Origin: Bacillota bacterium | GTDB lineage: Bacteria > Bacillota > Sulfobacillia > JAJYWN01 > JAJZPE01 | Reading direction: 5' to 3' | DNA: 33,367 nucleotides | Assembly (NCBI GenBank): GCA_021811325.1 | Contig: JAJZPE010000015.1 | Coordinates: 1-33,367, forward strand | In this document: positions 16,779 to 26,155 of the stretch, piece by piece | How positions within the stretch are numbered: position 1 is the first letter of the stretch | How the letters are laid out: each line of letters starts with the position of its first letter | Translations under genes and position numbers: made by a program | The notes under the pieces: model-generated | The model's database searches: none | What the model saw: only the letters and a program-made list of their open reading frames with translations | Told to the model about the DNA's origin: nothing

Positions 16779-17644
16779 AGTACGCCTACTACCCCGGGTG
16801 CAGCCTCCACTCGACGGCGACCGAGTATGACGCGACGACGCGGACGGTCTGCCAGACCCTCGGCGTCGAGCTTGAAGAGATACCCGATTGGAACTGCTGC
16901 GGGGCGACCTCGGCCCACGCCACCAACCACCTGCTCTCGCTGGCCCTCCCGGCCCGCGACCTGGCCAAGGCGGAACAGATGGGCCTCGACGTCGTCGCTC
17001 CTTGCGCCGCCTGCTACAACCGGATGGCCCAGACCATCCACGAGACCAAGGACAACGAGGTCCTCCGCGGCCGGGTGTCCGCGGTTATCGGCGCCGACTA
17101 CGAGGGCACGGCGAAAGCCAAGTCGCTCCTCGAGGTCCTGGCCGCCGACGTCGGGCCGAAGGTCGTTGAGGCCAAGGTGCAAAAGCCCCTCAAGGGCCTC
17201 AGGGTCGCCGCTTACTACGGCTGCCTGCTGGTCCGGCCGCCGGCCGTGACCGGTTGGGACGACGCCGAGAACCCGCAGAGCATGGATAAGCTGATGACCG
17301 CCCTCGGCGCCGAGACCGTCGACTGGTCGCACAAGACCGAGTGCTGCGGGGCCAGCCTGACCGTCAGCCGTACCGACATCGTCCTCAAGCTCACCCGCGA
17401 CATCCTTGACGCCGCCAAGGCCGCCGGCGCCGACGCCCTCGTCTGCGCCTGCCCGATGTGCCAGGCCAACCTCGATGGCCGGCAGGGCGCGGTCGAGAAG
17501 ACATATAAGACCAACTACCACTTACCGGTGTTCTACTTCACCCAGTTGATGAGTTTGGCCTTTGGTATCGAGCCGTACAAGCTGGGATTCGCCCGGCATT
17601 CGATCGACCCGCGCGAGCTTCTCCACACGAAGGAAATCGCCTAA
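16775..17644 (+). CDS. hdrB: Heterodisulfide reductase subunit B-like, two CCG domains
   Basis: PGCSLHSTA, NCCGATSAHATN, CAACYNR; second set ECCGASLTV, CACPMCQANLD. Confidence 0.95.
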   Translation: MKYAYYPGCSLHSTATEYDATTRTVCQTLGVELEEIPDWNCCGATSAHATNHLLSLALPARDLAKAEQMGLDVVAPCAACYNRMAQTIHETKDNEVLRGRVSAVIGADYEGTAKAKSLLEVLAADVGPKVVEAKVQKPLKGLRVAAYYGCLLVRPPAVTGWDDAENPQSMDKLMTALGAETVDWSHKTECCGASLTVSRTDIVLKLTRDILDAAKAAGADALVCACPMCQANLDGRQGAVEKTYKTNYHLPVFYFTQLMSLAFGIEPYKLGFARHSIDPRELLHTKEIA

Positions 17645-17662
17645 TCCACTGGCAGGAGCGAT

Positions 17663-19648
17663 GTGAACATGCGAAGAGTAGGGGTTTTCGTTTGCTGGTG
17701 CGGCTCGAACATCGCCGGCACGGTCGACATCGAGCAGGTCAAAGCCGCCGCGGCGAAGATGCCCAACGTCGCGTACGTTGAAGACAACAAGTACACTTGC
17801 TCAGAGCCCGGTCAGGCCGCCATCCAGAAAGCCATCAAGGAACAGAAGCTCGACCGGGTGGTTGTCGCGGCCTGCTCCCCGCGGATGCACGAGAACACCT
17901 TCCGGCGCACCGTCGGGGGGGCCGGGCTGAACCCGTACCTGCTCGAGATCGCCAACATCCGCGAGCACTGCTCGTGGGTCCACCCCGACAAGGTTGCCGG
18001 CACCAGGAAGGCCGTCGACCTCGTCCGGAGGGCCGTCTACAAGGTCGCCAAGAACGTCCCCCTGCAGCGGGCGTCGATTGACGTCACCAAGCGGGCCCTG
18101 ATCATCGGCGGCGGCATCGCCGGCATCCAGGCCGCCCTGGACATCGCCGACGCCGGGCAGCCGGTCGTCGTGGTCGAGAAGACCCCGAGCATCGGCGGGC
18201 ATATGGCCCAGCTCGACAAGACCTTCCCGACTCTCGACTGCTCGGCCTGCATCCTGACGCCGAAGATGGTCGACGCCGCCCAGAACCAGAACATCACCCT
18301 GATGACCTGGTCCGAGGTGGAGAAGGTCGACGGCTACATCGGCAACTTCACCGTGACCATCCGCAAGAAGGCCCGCCACGTGGACACGACCAAGTGCACG
18401 GGCTGCGGCATCTGCTGGTCCAAGTGCCCGGCCAAGGTCTCCAGCGAGTTCGACCTGGGCATCGGCAAGCGCAAGGCCATCTATGTGCCGTTCCCGCAGG
18501 CCATCCCGAACAAGCCGGTCATCGACGAGAAGAACTGCATCTTCTTCAAGACCGGCAAGTGCAAGGCCTGCCAGATGTTCTGCCCGACCGGATCGATCAG
18601 CTTCGACCAGAAGGACGAACTGGTCGAGGAGAAGTTCGGGGCGATCATCGTCGCCACGGGTTACGAGCAGTGGGATCCCTCACCATACGGGGAATACGGC
18701 TACGGCCGTTACAAAGACGTCATCACCGGGCTCGAGTTCGAGCGGCTGGTGAACGCCTCCGGCCCGACCGAGGGCAAGATCAAGCGGCCGTCCGACGGGA
18801 AGCTCCCCAAGGATGTCGTCATCATCCAGTGCGTCGGCTCGCGGGACGAGGCCAAGGGCATCCCGTACTGCTCCAAGACCTGCTGCATGTACTCGGCCAA
18901 GCACGCCATCCTCCTCGAAGAGAAGATCCACGCCCATTCGTACGTCTTCTACATGGACGTCCGGACCCCGGGCAAGGGCTACGAGGAGTTCTACAAGCGG
19001 GCCACCGAGGAGCACCACGCCACCTACATCCGCGGGCGCGTCTCGCGGGTCTACCAGAAGGGTGACAAGCTAGTCTGCCTGGGTGAGGACACCCTCCTCG
19101 GGAAGAAGGTCGAGGTCGAGGCGGACCTGGTCATCCTGGCCTCGGCCATGGTCCACCAGAACGGAGCCTCCAAGCTGGCCCAGACCCTGGGCATCTCCTA
19201 CGACCAGAACGAGTTCTACACCGAGGCCCACGCCAAGCTGCGCCCGGTCGAGACGAACACGGCCGGTATCTTCCTCGCCGGCGCCTGCCAGGGCCCGAAG
19301 GACATCCCCGAGACCGTCGCCCAGGCCGGCGCGGCCGCGTCGAAGGTCATCAGCCTCCTCTCCAAGCCCAAGCTGGAGACGGAGCCCTTGGTGGCCCAGG
19401 TCAATGAGGCCATCTGCTCCGGTTGCCTGTGGTGCAAGCCGATCTGCCCGTACAAGGCGATCGACGGCAAGGTCGTCAAGGAGCGCATCGCCGGCGGCAA
19501 GACCATCGAGCGCCCCGTGGCCGCCGTCAACGCCAGCCTCTGCCAGGGCTGCGGGGCCTGCACGGTGGCCTGCCGGACGGGGGCCATGAACGTCCTCGGC
19601 TTCACCAATGAACACATCCTGGCGGAGGTGGACGCGCTGTGTCTGTAA
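17663..19648 (+). CDS. hdrA: Heterodisulfide reductase subunit A-like flavoprotein with multiple [4Fe-4S] sites
   Basis: [20 protein letters not shown] motif; [45 protein letters not shown]. Confidence 0.96.
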   Translation: MNMRRVGVFVCWCGSNIAGTVDIEQVKAAAAKMPNVAYVEDNKYTCSEPGQAAIQKAIKEQKLDRVVVAACSPRMHENTFRRTVGGAGLNPYLLEIANIREHCSWVHPDKVAGTRKAVDLVRRAVYKVAKNVPLQRASIDVTKRALIIGGGIAGIQAALDIADAGQPVVVVEKTPSIGGHMAQLDKTFPTLDCSACILTPKMVDAAQNQNITLMTWSEVEKVDGYIGNFTVTIRKKARHVDTTKCTGCGICWSKCPAKVSSEFDLGIGKRKAIYVPFPQAIPNKPVIDEKNCIFFKTGKCKACQMFCPTGSISFDQKDELVEEKFGAIIVATGYEQWDPSPYGEYGYGRYKDVITGLEFERLVNASGPTEGKIKRPSDGKLPKDVVIIQCVGSRDEAKGIPYCSKTCCMYSAKHAILLEEKIHAHSYVFYMDVRTPGKGYEEFYKRATEEHHATYIRGRVSRVYQKGDKLVCLGEDTLLGKKVEVEADLVILASAMVHQNGASKLAQTLGISYDQNEFYTEAHAKLRPVETNTAGIFLAGACQGPKDIPETVAQAGAAASKVISLLSKPKLETEPLVAQVNEAICSGCLWCKPICPYKAIDGKVVKERIAGGKTIERPVAAVNASLCQGCGACTVACRTGAMNVLGFTNEHILAEVDALCL

Positions 19649-20127
19649 ACGAGAAAGCGGCCCCGGCCGCCGGCCCAGCGACCAACCCGACCACGGCGAC
19701 CCCGGCCCCGGAGGGGTGGGAGCCCAAGATCATCGGCTTCGCCTGCAACTGGTGCACCTACGCCGGAGCCGATCTGGCCGGGACGAGCCGCATCCAGTAC
19801 CCCCCGAACATCCGGGTCATCCGCGTCCCGTGCTCGGGCCGGATCAACCCGCAGTTCGTCGTCCGCGCCTTCCAGCGCGGGGCCGACGGGGTCCTGGTGG
19901 CCGGCTGCCACCCCGGTGACTGCCATTACTCGACCGGCAACTACTTCGCCCGCCGGCGCTACCTCCTGGCCAAGCGGTTCATCGAGTACCTCGGGGTCGA
20001 GCCGGAACGCCTGCAGGTCCGCTGGATCTCGGGCTCCGAGGGCCAGAAGTTCGCCGACACCGTCCGCGAGCTGACCGAGAAGCTCAGGGCCCTCGGCCCC
20101 CAGAGGAGGCTCAGGGAGACGTTATGA
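19639..20127 (+). CDS. flxD: MvhD/FlxD-type hydrogenase iron-sulfur (delta) subunit
   Basis: [51 protein letters not shown] start overlaps hdrA stop. Confidence 0.88.
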   Translation: MSVNEKAAPAAGPATNPTTATPAPEGWEPKIIGFACNWCTYAGADLAGTSRIQYPPNIRVIRVPCSGRINPQFVVRAFQRGADGVLVAGCHPGDCHYSTGNYFARRRYLLAKRFIEYLGVEPERLQVRWISGSEGQKFADTVRELTEKLRALGPQRRLRETL

Positions 20128-21095
20128 GCGCCACCTTCACGGACCACCAGGCGGCCCTGCGGGATGAGGTCAAGAAGCTCCTGACCGACGGGTCGATCAA
20201 GGGCTTCATCGGTTACGCCCGCGGCCGCGACTCCTACCACCCCGTGCCGGCCATCGTCACCCGGCCCGATCAGGTCGACGGGCTGATCCTCGACCAGTTC
20301 TCCATCTTCGGCCTGACCAAGTACCTCCTCGATTACATCTTCGAAGACGGCAAGATGGGCATCGTCGTCAAAGGCTGCGACGCCCTGGGCCTGGGGCGGC
20401 TCATCAACGACCACCGGGTCGACCGCAACAAGGTCCACGTCGTCGGGTTGCCCTGCGCCGGCGTCCTGAACGGCGAGAAAGTCGCCAAGCTGGGCCTGGG
20501 CAAGGTCCAGAGGGTCACCGACAAGGGTTCGGCCTTCCTCGTCGAGGGCGACAAGGGCTCGAAGGAGCTCCCCAAGACCGAGTACCTCTGGGACAAATGC
20601 CTCTGGTGCGAGAACCACAACCCGGCCGGCGCCGACACCCTCCTCGGCTCCGAGGTCGAAAACGTGGCCATGAAGCCGCGCGACTTCTCGGACATCACCG
20701 CCCTGGAGAAGATGCCGTCGGCCGAGCGGGCCGCCTTCTGGACGCGCCAGTTCTCGCGCTGTATCCGCTGTTATGCCTGCCGGAACGTCTGCCCCGCCTG
20801 CAACTGCCGCGAGTGCGTCTTTGACATCGCCGACCCGCGCTGGGTCGGGAACACGGTCAAGCTCTCCGAGCAGCAGATGTTCCACTTCACACGGGCCTTC
20901 CACGTCGCCGGTCGCTGCGTCGATTGTGGCGAGTGCGAGCGGGTTTGCCCGATGGAGATCCCCCTCATGAAGCTGCAGCGGAAGCTACAGAAGGACGTCA
21001 TCGAGCTGTTCGGGAATCCCAAGCCGTTCGTGCCCTCCGAGGTCGAAGTGCTCGGCCAGTTCCGAGTGACCGAAGACCCGGAGGAGTTCATGTGA
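20124..21095 (+). CDS. flxC: FlxC-like / FrhB-related multi-[4Fe-4S] protein
   Basis: [42 protein letters not shown]; position between MvhD-like and AsrA-like genes. Letter assignment by position. Confidence 0.75.
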   Translation: MSATFTDHQAALRDEVKKLLTDGSIKGFIGYARGRDSYHPVPAIVTRPDQVDGLILDQFSIFGLTKYLLDYIFEDGKMGIVVKGCDALGLGRLINDHRVDRNKVHVVGLPCAGVLNGEKVAKLGLGKVQRVTDKGSAFLVEGDKGSKELPKTEYLWDKCLWCENHNPAGADTLLGSEVENVAMKPRDFSDITALEKMPSAERAAFWTRQFSRCIRCYACRNVCPACNCRECVFDIADPRWVGNTVKLSEQQMFHFTRAFHVAGRCVDCGECERVCPMEIPLMKLQRKLQKDVIELFGNPKPFVPSEVEVLGQFRVTEDPEEFM

Positions 21096-21109
21096 GGAGG
21101 TGACGCCGG

Positions 21110-22141
21110 ATGCTCCTGACCATCACCGCCGATAACCTCAAGAGCCTGCTGGATAAACTAGCCCGGGACAGCCTCTTGGTCGCGCCGGTACTCGAAGACG
21201 GCGTCACCCGCTTGAAGCCGGTCAAGGCGGCCTCCGAGATCGCCTTGGACTACAGCAACACAGCCACGTCGATCAAGGACTTCCTCTTCCCGCAGAGCGA
21301 GGACCTGCTGCGGTTCGTGACCGACGGGACCCTCAGCATCGAGGAGATCAAGCCGGAGCGGGCCCAGGTCGCCTTCGGCATCCGCCCGTGTGACCTGGCC
21401 AGCGTGGCCCTGATGGACAAGGTCCTGACCACCGGGGAGTACGCCGACACCCACTACCAGGCGCGCCGTAAGAACACCGTTCTGATCGGCCTGGCCTGCG
21501 AGAGCCCCGCCGACACCTGCTTCTGTACCAGCTACGGGTATAACCCGGGGCACAGCGCCGGGGCCGATGTGATGCTCTACAAGGACGGCGACCAGTACCT
21601 GGCCGAAGCCCTCAGCGACAAGGGCCGGGAGGTCGTCGGCGGGCCCGGCGAGGGCCTCTTCAAGCCGGCCGACGAGGCCGCCGGTCAGGCCGTCAAGAAG
21701 GCCTACGCCGAGAAAGAGGTGCCCTTCGGCAAGGAAGTCGACGTCGAGGGCATCGACCAGCTCCTTGACAACTTCTTCGACGACCAGTACTGGGACGATG
21801 TCTCCAAGAAGTGCCTTGGGTGCGGCACCTGCACCTACGTCTGCCCGACCTGCCACTGCTTCCTCCTCACCGACGAGGCCCGTGGCGGCGAGGGGCTGCG
21901 CTTCCGGTGCTGGGACTCGTGCATGTTCGCCAACTACACAAAGATGGCCGGCGGCCATAACCCGCGCCCGTCCAAGAAGGAGCGGGTCCGCCAGCGCTTC
22001 ATGCACAAGCTGAACTACTACCCGCATCGTTACCACAGCTACCTGTGCACGGGGTGCGGCCGGTGCGTGGCCATGTGCCCGGTGGGCCTGCACATCGCCG
22101 GCGTCATCAAGGACGTCAAGGGGGTGAAGGCCCATGCCTGA
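21110..22141 (+). CDS. flxB: FlxB-like (sulfhydrogenase beta/AsrA-type) [4Fe-4S] protein
   Basis: FGIRPCDLASV, GLACESPADTCFCTSYG, CLGCGTCTYVCPTCHCF, CTGCGRCVAMCP. Confidence 0.82.
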   Translation: MLLTITADNLKSLLDKLARDSLLVAPVLEDGVTRLKPVKAASEIALDYSNTATSIKDFLFPQSEDLLRFVTDGTLSIEEIKPERAQVAFGIRPCDLASVALMDKVLTTGEYADTHYQARRKNTVLIGLACESPADTCFCTSYGYNPGHSAGADVMLYKDGDQYLAEALSDKGREVVGGPGEGLFKPADEAAGQAVKKAYAEKEVPFGKEVDVEGIDQLLDNFFDDQYWDDVSKKCLGCGTCTYVCPTCHCFLLTDEARGGEGLRFRCWDSCMFANYTKMAGGHNPRPSKKERVRQRFMHKLNYYPHRYHSYLCTGCGRCVAMCPVGLHIAGVIKDVKGVKAHA

Positions 22142-22973
22142 GAATCCACTCGTGCCCAGCGTGGCGACGATTGACCGGATCACGCCGGAGACGGCCGCCT
22201 CGGACGTCAAGACCTTCCAGGTGACCTTCGACGACCCGGCCGTCATGGAGCGCTTCAACTACATGTCCGGCCAGTGCGCGATGCTCTCCATGTTCGGGGT
22301 GGGCGAGTCGATGATCTCCATCACCTCTTCGCCGACCCGCCGGGGGTTCCTGGAGTTCTCCGTCAAGCGGACCGGCCGGGTCACCGACGTCCTCCACGAG
22401 GCCGTCGAGGGGCAGAAGATCGGCGTCCGCGGGCCTTACGGCAACCACTTCCCGCTGGAGATGCTAAAGGGTAAGAACCTGGTCTTCATCGGCGGAGGCA
22501 TCGGTCTGGCCCCGCTTCGTTCGCTTATCAACAACGTGTTGGACAATCGAAAAGAATATGGTAGAATTGATGTCGTATATGGAGCCCGGTCCCCCGGGGA
22601 CCTGTGCTTCAAGTACGAGGTCCTGGAGAACTGGACCAAGTACGAGAACGCCCAGGTCCATGTGACTGTCGACCGGGGCGACGAAACCTGGACCGGACCG
22701 GTCGGGTTCGTGCCGGCCTTTCTGGAACAGGTCAATCCGTCGCCCAGGGACGCGGTGGCCGTCACCTGCGGGCCCCCGATCATGATCAAGCTCGTCCTGC
22801 AGTCCCTGGCCAAGCTCGGCTTCACCGACGACCAGATCGTCACCACCCTCGAGATGAAGATGCAGTGCGGGGTGGGGAAGTGCGGGCGGTGCAACGTCGG
22901 TGACAAGTACGTCTGCATCGACGGCCCGGTGTTCACCTTGTCGCAGCTCAAGCAGCTTCCGCCGGAGTTCTGA
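22134..22973 (+). CDS. flxA: FlxA-like NAD(P)H/FAD oxidoreductase (sulfhydrogenase gamma/AsrB/PyrK-like)
   Basis: FIGGGIGLAPLRSLI NAD-binding, CGPPIMIK, C-terminal MQCGVGKCGRCNVGDKYVCIDGPVF [2Fe-2S] motif. Confidence 0.9.
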   Translation: MPENPLVPSVATIDRITPETAASDVKTFQVTFDDPAVMERFNYMSGQCAMLSMFGVGESMISITSSPTRRGFLEFSVKRTGRVTDVLHEAVEGQKIGVRGPYGNHFPLEMLKGKNLVFIGGGIGLAPLRSLINNVLDNRKEYGRIDVVYGARSPGDLCFKYEVLENWTKYENAQVHVTVDRGDETWTGPVGFVPAFLEQVNPSPRDAVAVTCGPPIMIKLVLQSLAKLGFTDDQIVTTLEMKMQCGVGKCGRCNVGDKYVCIDGPVFTLSQLKQLPPEF

Positions 22974-23002
22974 CGGTCACCGGAGGCGTAAAAGTCAGAA
23001 AA

Positions 23003-23032
23003 GGTCCCGGCCCGGACAGCCGGGCCGGGACC
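23003..23032. terminator. Long GC hairpin after flxA
   Basis: GGTCCCGGCCCGG-ACAG-CCGGGCCGGGACC, 13-bp perfect stem; U-tract is better on the minus strand (TTTTCTGACTTTT). Confidence 0.6.
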
Positions 23033-23096
23033 GTCATGTTGGGCTTCCGGCTCGTCCTAGCGCCGTGGCCGATGCAGCCTTAAGTTGGGGGTCAGG

Positions 23097-24065
23097 ATGA
23101 AGACCACAGAGCTGTTGGGGGAAGTCGCCCCGGATCTAGCCCGTCTCGAACAATACATGGCCGACTACCTGGAGAACCCGGAGCCGGTCCTCAAGGACGC
23201 CTCCCTCCATCCTCTGCAGGCCGGGGGTAAGCGGCTCCGGCCGGCCCTTGTCTTCCTGGCGGCCAAGTTCCACCACTACGACTTGGAGAAGCTGATGCCG
23301 GTGGCGGCCGGGGTGGAGTTCATGCACATGGCCACCCTCGTCCACGACGACGTTATCGACCAGGCCGCGACCCGCCGGGGCCGGCCGACGGTCAATTCAC
23401 GCTGGGGCAACAAGCTGTCGGTGCTGGTCGGAGACCACCTCTTCGCCACCGCCGTCGACCTCATCGCCAAGAGCAGCAGCAACGACACCATCCGGCTGCT
23501 GGCCAGGACGATCAACGAAGTCGTCCGCGGGGAGATCCAGCAGACCAACGCGGCCTGGCGGCTCGACCTGACCCAGGGCGAGTACATCGAACGCATCGGC
23601 CTGAAGACGGCCTCGTTCTTCGGCGCCTGCTGCCACGTGGGTGCCCGCATCAGCGGGGCGCCCGAAGAGGCCGGGCGCCGGCTCGAGCGGTTCGGTTTCG
23701 AAGTCGGCGTGGCCTTCCAGATGATGGACGACATCCTCGACATCAACGGGGACGTCCGAGACACCGGCAAGCCGGTCGGCAGCGACCTCCTCGGCGGCGT
23801 CCTCACCCTGCCGGTCATCTACGCTCTGGAGCACTCGGCCGAGCGCGACCGCCTGCGGGCCCTGATCACCGCCGGGAGCTTCAACAACGGGCAGCTGCAG
23901 GACGTCCTCGGGGTCGTCAGGAAGAGCGGCGGCCTGGAGTACACCCTCAACCTCGCCGCGCGCTACGTCGATCAGGCCAAGGCGCGCCTGCGCGACCTGC
24001 CCGACCACCCGGCCAAGGAGACCCTTTACGGCGTGGCCGACTTCATGGCCAACCGGCCGGTGTAG
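23097..24065 (+). CDS. Polyprenyl diphosphate synthase family protein
   Basis: GGKRLRPAL, LVHDDVIDQA (DDxxD-type), MMDDILD second Asp motif. Confidence 0.95.
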   Translation: MKTTELLGEVAPDLARLEQYMADYLENPEPVLKDASLHPLQAGGKRLRPALVFLAAKFHHYDLEKLMPVAAGVEFMHMATLVHDDVIDQAATRRGRPTVNSRWGNKLSVLVGDHLFATAVDLIAKSSSNDTIRLLARTINEVVRGEIQQTNAAWRLDLTQGEYIERIGLKTASFFGACCHVGARISGAPEEAGRRLERFGFEVGVAFQMMDDILDINGDVRDTGKPVGSDLLGGVLTLPVIYALEHSAERDRLRALITAGSFNNGQLQDVLGVVRKSGGLEYTLNLAARYVDQAKARLRDLPDHPAKETLYGVADFMANRPV

Positions 24066-24104
24066 GGCGAAGCCAAGAGCGGTCAAATTCAGACGGTCAA
24101 ATTC

Positions 24105-24133
24105 AAGCACCGGCGCTGTAGGCACCGGTGCTT
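24105..24133 (+). terminator. Hairpin after polyprenyl synthase
   Basis: AAGCACCGG ... CCGGTGCTT perfect 9-bp arms, 11-nt loop, short T run. Confidence 0.45.
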
Positions 24134-24265
24134 TCCCGCGCTCGCCGCCGATTGGATGCCCGGCCACGGGGGAGAATAAGGCCGCCGGGCGGTCTGTCAT
24201 CCGTCGGTCTGGCGCGTGTTGGCCGGCCGACCGCCGCCCGGCACAACGCAGGAGGTGATTGGGCC

Positions 24266-24556
24266 GTGGTGACCACGCCTGACGAGGAGAACATCAAGGC
24301 CAGAAAGGCCGTCCGGCCGAAATTCGAGTTCAACCTCGACCTCGACCGGTTGCAGATGGAGATGGCCTCTGAGCTTGGTCCGGAGAAGGGGCCGCGGAGC
24401 GAAGGCAAGGGTGTCGCCGGGCGGACCGAGGCCGAGGGGCGGGCCTGGAAGGAAGGCGGGCTCGAGGAGGAGAGCCGCCGCCAGCAGACGCTGAGCCGCG
24501 AGGCGGCTGAGGAGTTCGCCAAGCGCGAACCGCGCGGGCGGACCAAGGAGCAGTAG
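24266..24556 (+). CDS. Small highly charged protein (96 aa), possible divergent alpha/beta-type SASP-like protein
   Basis: GTG start behind AGGAGGTGA; LDRLQMEMASELG and LSREAAEEFAKR segments resemble the two conserved SASP blocks; track start 24128 is upstream of the SD. Confidence 0.55.
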   Translation: MVTTPDEENIKARKAVRPKFEFNLDLDRLQMEMASELGPEKGPRSEGKGVAGRTEAEGRAWKEGGLEEESRRQQTLSREAAEEFAKREPRGRTKEQ

Positions 24557-24578
24557 GGGAGACAGCCGAGGTTGCTGG

Positions 24579-24603
24579 GGCCCGGGACGACCGGGCCTTT
24601 TCG
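24579..24603 (+). terminator. Rho-independent terminator
   Basis: GGCCCGG-GACGA-CCGGGCC followed by TTTTCGTGCTT. Confidence 0.7.
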
Positions 24604-24730
24604 TGCTTCCTAACAGGAAACACCCTGACTACGGCGAATTGCTCCGGAGCGGCCGGCGACCGGGCGGTCAGCCCCGGCCAGGCCTGGGCACGAGCCCGGG
24701 GACACCGGCCGCACGAAGGAGGGCGCTGCC

Positions 24731-26119
24731 TTGCGAGTCAGCTTTCACGGCGCGGCGGAGACCGTCACCGGCTCTTCCCACCTTCTCGAGAGCGGGGGCC
24801 TGAGAGTCCTCGTCGATTGCGGGATGCACCAGGGCGGCCGGGAGGCCGACGAGTTGAACCGGGGCCCTTGGCCCTACGAGCCCGCGTCCATCGACTACCT
24901 CGTCCTCACCCACGCCCACATCGACCACAGCGGCCTCGTGCCGCGGCTGGTCAAGGAAGGCTTCCGCGGGCGCATCCTGGCCACGCCGGCGACCATCGAC
25001 CTCCTGGCGGTGATGCTCGCCGACAGCGCCCACATCCAGGAGATGGAGGCCGAGTGGCAGAGCCGCAAACGCCAGCGGGCCGGTCTGCCCCCGGTCGAGC
25101 CGCTCTACACCGTGGCCGACGCCGAGCGGTGCCTCGTCTACATCCGGCCGCTGCCCTACGGGACGCCGGCCGACCTCGGGCACGGGGTGACCGTGACCCT
25201 TCATGACGCCGGGCACATCCTCGGCTCGGCCATCGCCGAGTTCGAGGCCGAAGGCAAGCGGGCCGTCTTCTCGGGCGACCTCGGCAACCGCGGTACGCCC
25301 ATCATCCGTGACCCCGAGCGGCTGGCCGCGGCCGACGTGGTGGTCATGGAGTCGACCTACGGCGACCGGCTCCACCCCGGTAAGGAAGACAAGCTCAAGG
25401 AGTTGGCCGAGGCCATCCGGCAGACGAAGGCCCGCGGGGGCAACCTGATCATCCCGGCCTTCGCCGTCGGGCGGACCCAGGAGTTGCTCTACGACCTGGG
25501 CCAACTGGTCGAGAAGGGCGCGGTACCGCCCGTTCAGCTGTTCATCGACAGCCCTCTGGCCATCTCGGCGACAGAGATCTTCGAGCGGCACCACGAGTGC
25601 TTTGACGAGGAAGCCCGCGGACTCTTCACCTCGGGCGAAGACCCCTTCGCCTTCTCCGGGGTCCACTACGTCCGGACCAGCGATGAGTCGAAGGCCCTGA
25701 ACAGCCTGACCGGCGGGGTCATCATCATGTCGGCCAGCGGGATGTGCGATGCCGGGCGCATCCTGCACCACCTGAAGCACAACCTCTGGCGTCCCGAGGC
25801 GACCATCCTCTTCGTGGGCTTTCAGGCCCAGGGGACCCTCGGCCGCCGCCTCCTCGAGGGCGAGAAGCACATTCACATCTTGGGCGAAGAGATCGCCGTC
25901 AAGGCCAAGGTGAAGTCGATCGAGGCCTTTTCGGCCCACGCCGACCAGGCCGGGCTGCTCGACTGGCTGACCGCCTTCGGCCAGAACGGGCGGCGCCCGG
26001 GCCGGGTCTTCCTGGTCCACGGCGAGCCCAGGGCCATCGATACGCTGGCCGGCCTGGTCCGCGACCGCCTGGGCTACCCGGTGACCGCCCCCCAGCCGCA
26101 CGAAAGCTTCGAACTATAG
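24731..26119 (+). CDS. MBL-fold / beta-CASP RNA metallohydrolase
   Basis: LTHAHIDHSGLVPRL, DAGHILGSA, SGDLGNRG, ESTYGDR, ASGMCDAGRILHHLKHNL, FSAHADQ, VHGEP; TTG start with AGGAGGG. Confidence 0.95.
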   Translation: MRVSFHGAAETVTGSSHLLESGGLRVLVDCGMHQGGREADELNRGPWPYEPASIDYLVLTHAHIDHSGLVPRLVKEGFRGRILATPATIDLLAVMLADSAHIQEMEAEWQSRKRQRAGLPPVEPLYTVADAERCLVYIRPLPYGTPADLGHGVTVTLHDAGHILGSAIAEFEAEGKRAVFSGDLGNRGTPIIRDPERLAAADVVVMESTYGDRLHPGKEDKLKELAEAIRQTKARGGNLIIPAFAVGRTQELLYDLGQLVEKGAVPPVQLFIDSPLAISATEIFERHHECFDEEARGLFTSGEDPFAFSGVHYVRTSDESKALNSLTGGVIIMSASGMCDAGRILHHLKHNLWRPEATILFVGFQAQGTLGRRLLEGEKHIHILGEEIAVKAKVKSIEAFSAHADQAGLLDWLTAFGQNGRRPGRVFLVHGEPRAIDTLAGLVRDRLGYPVTAPQPHESFEL

Positions 26120-26155
26120 ACACAAGACCTTCATCGGAGGTGAGACTGGACAACC

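Noticed and set aside
17663-19648. Possible selenocysteine or frameshift in the Hdr genes
   Set aside because: Frames are intact with Cys at the expected motifs and no in-frame TGA.
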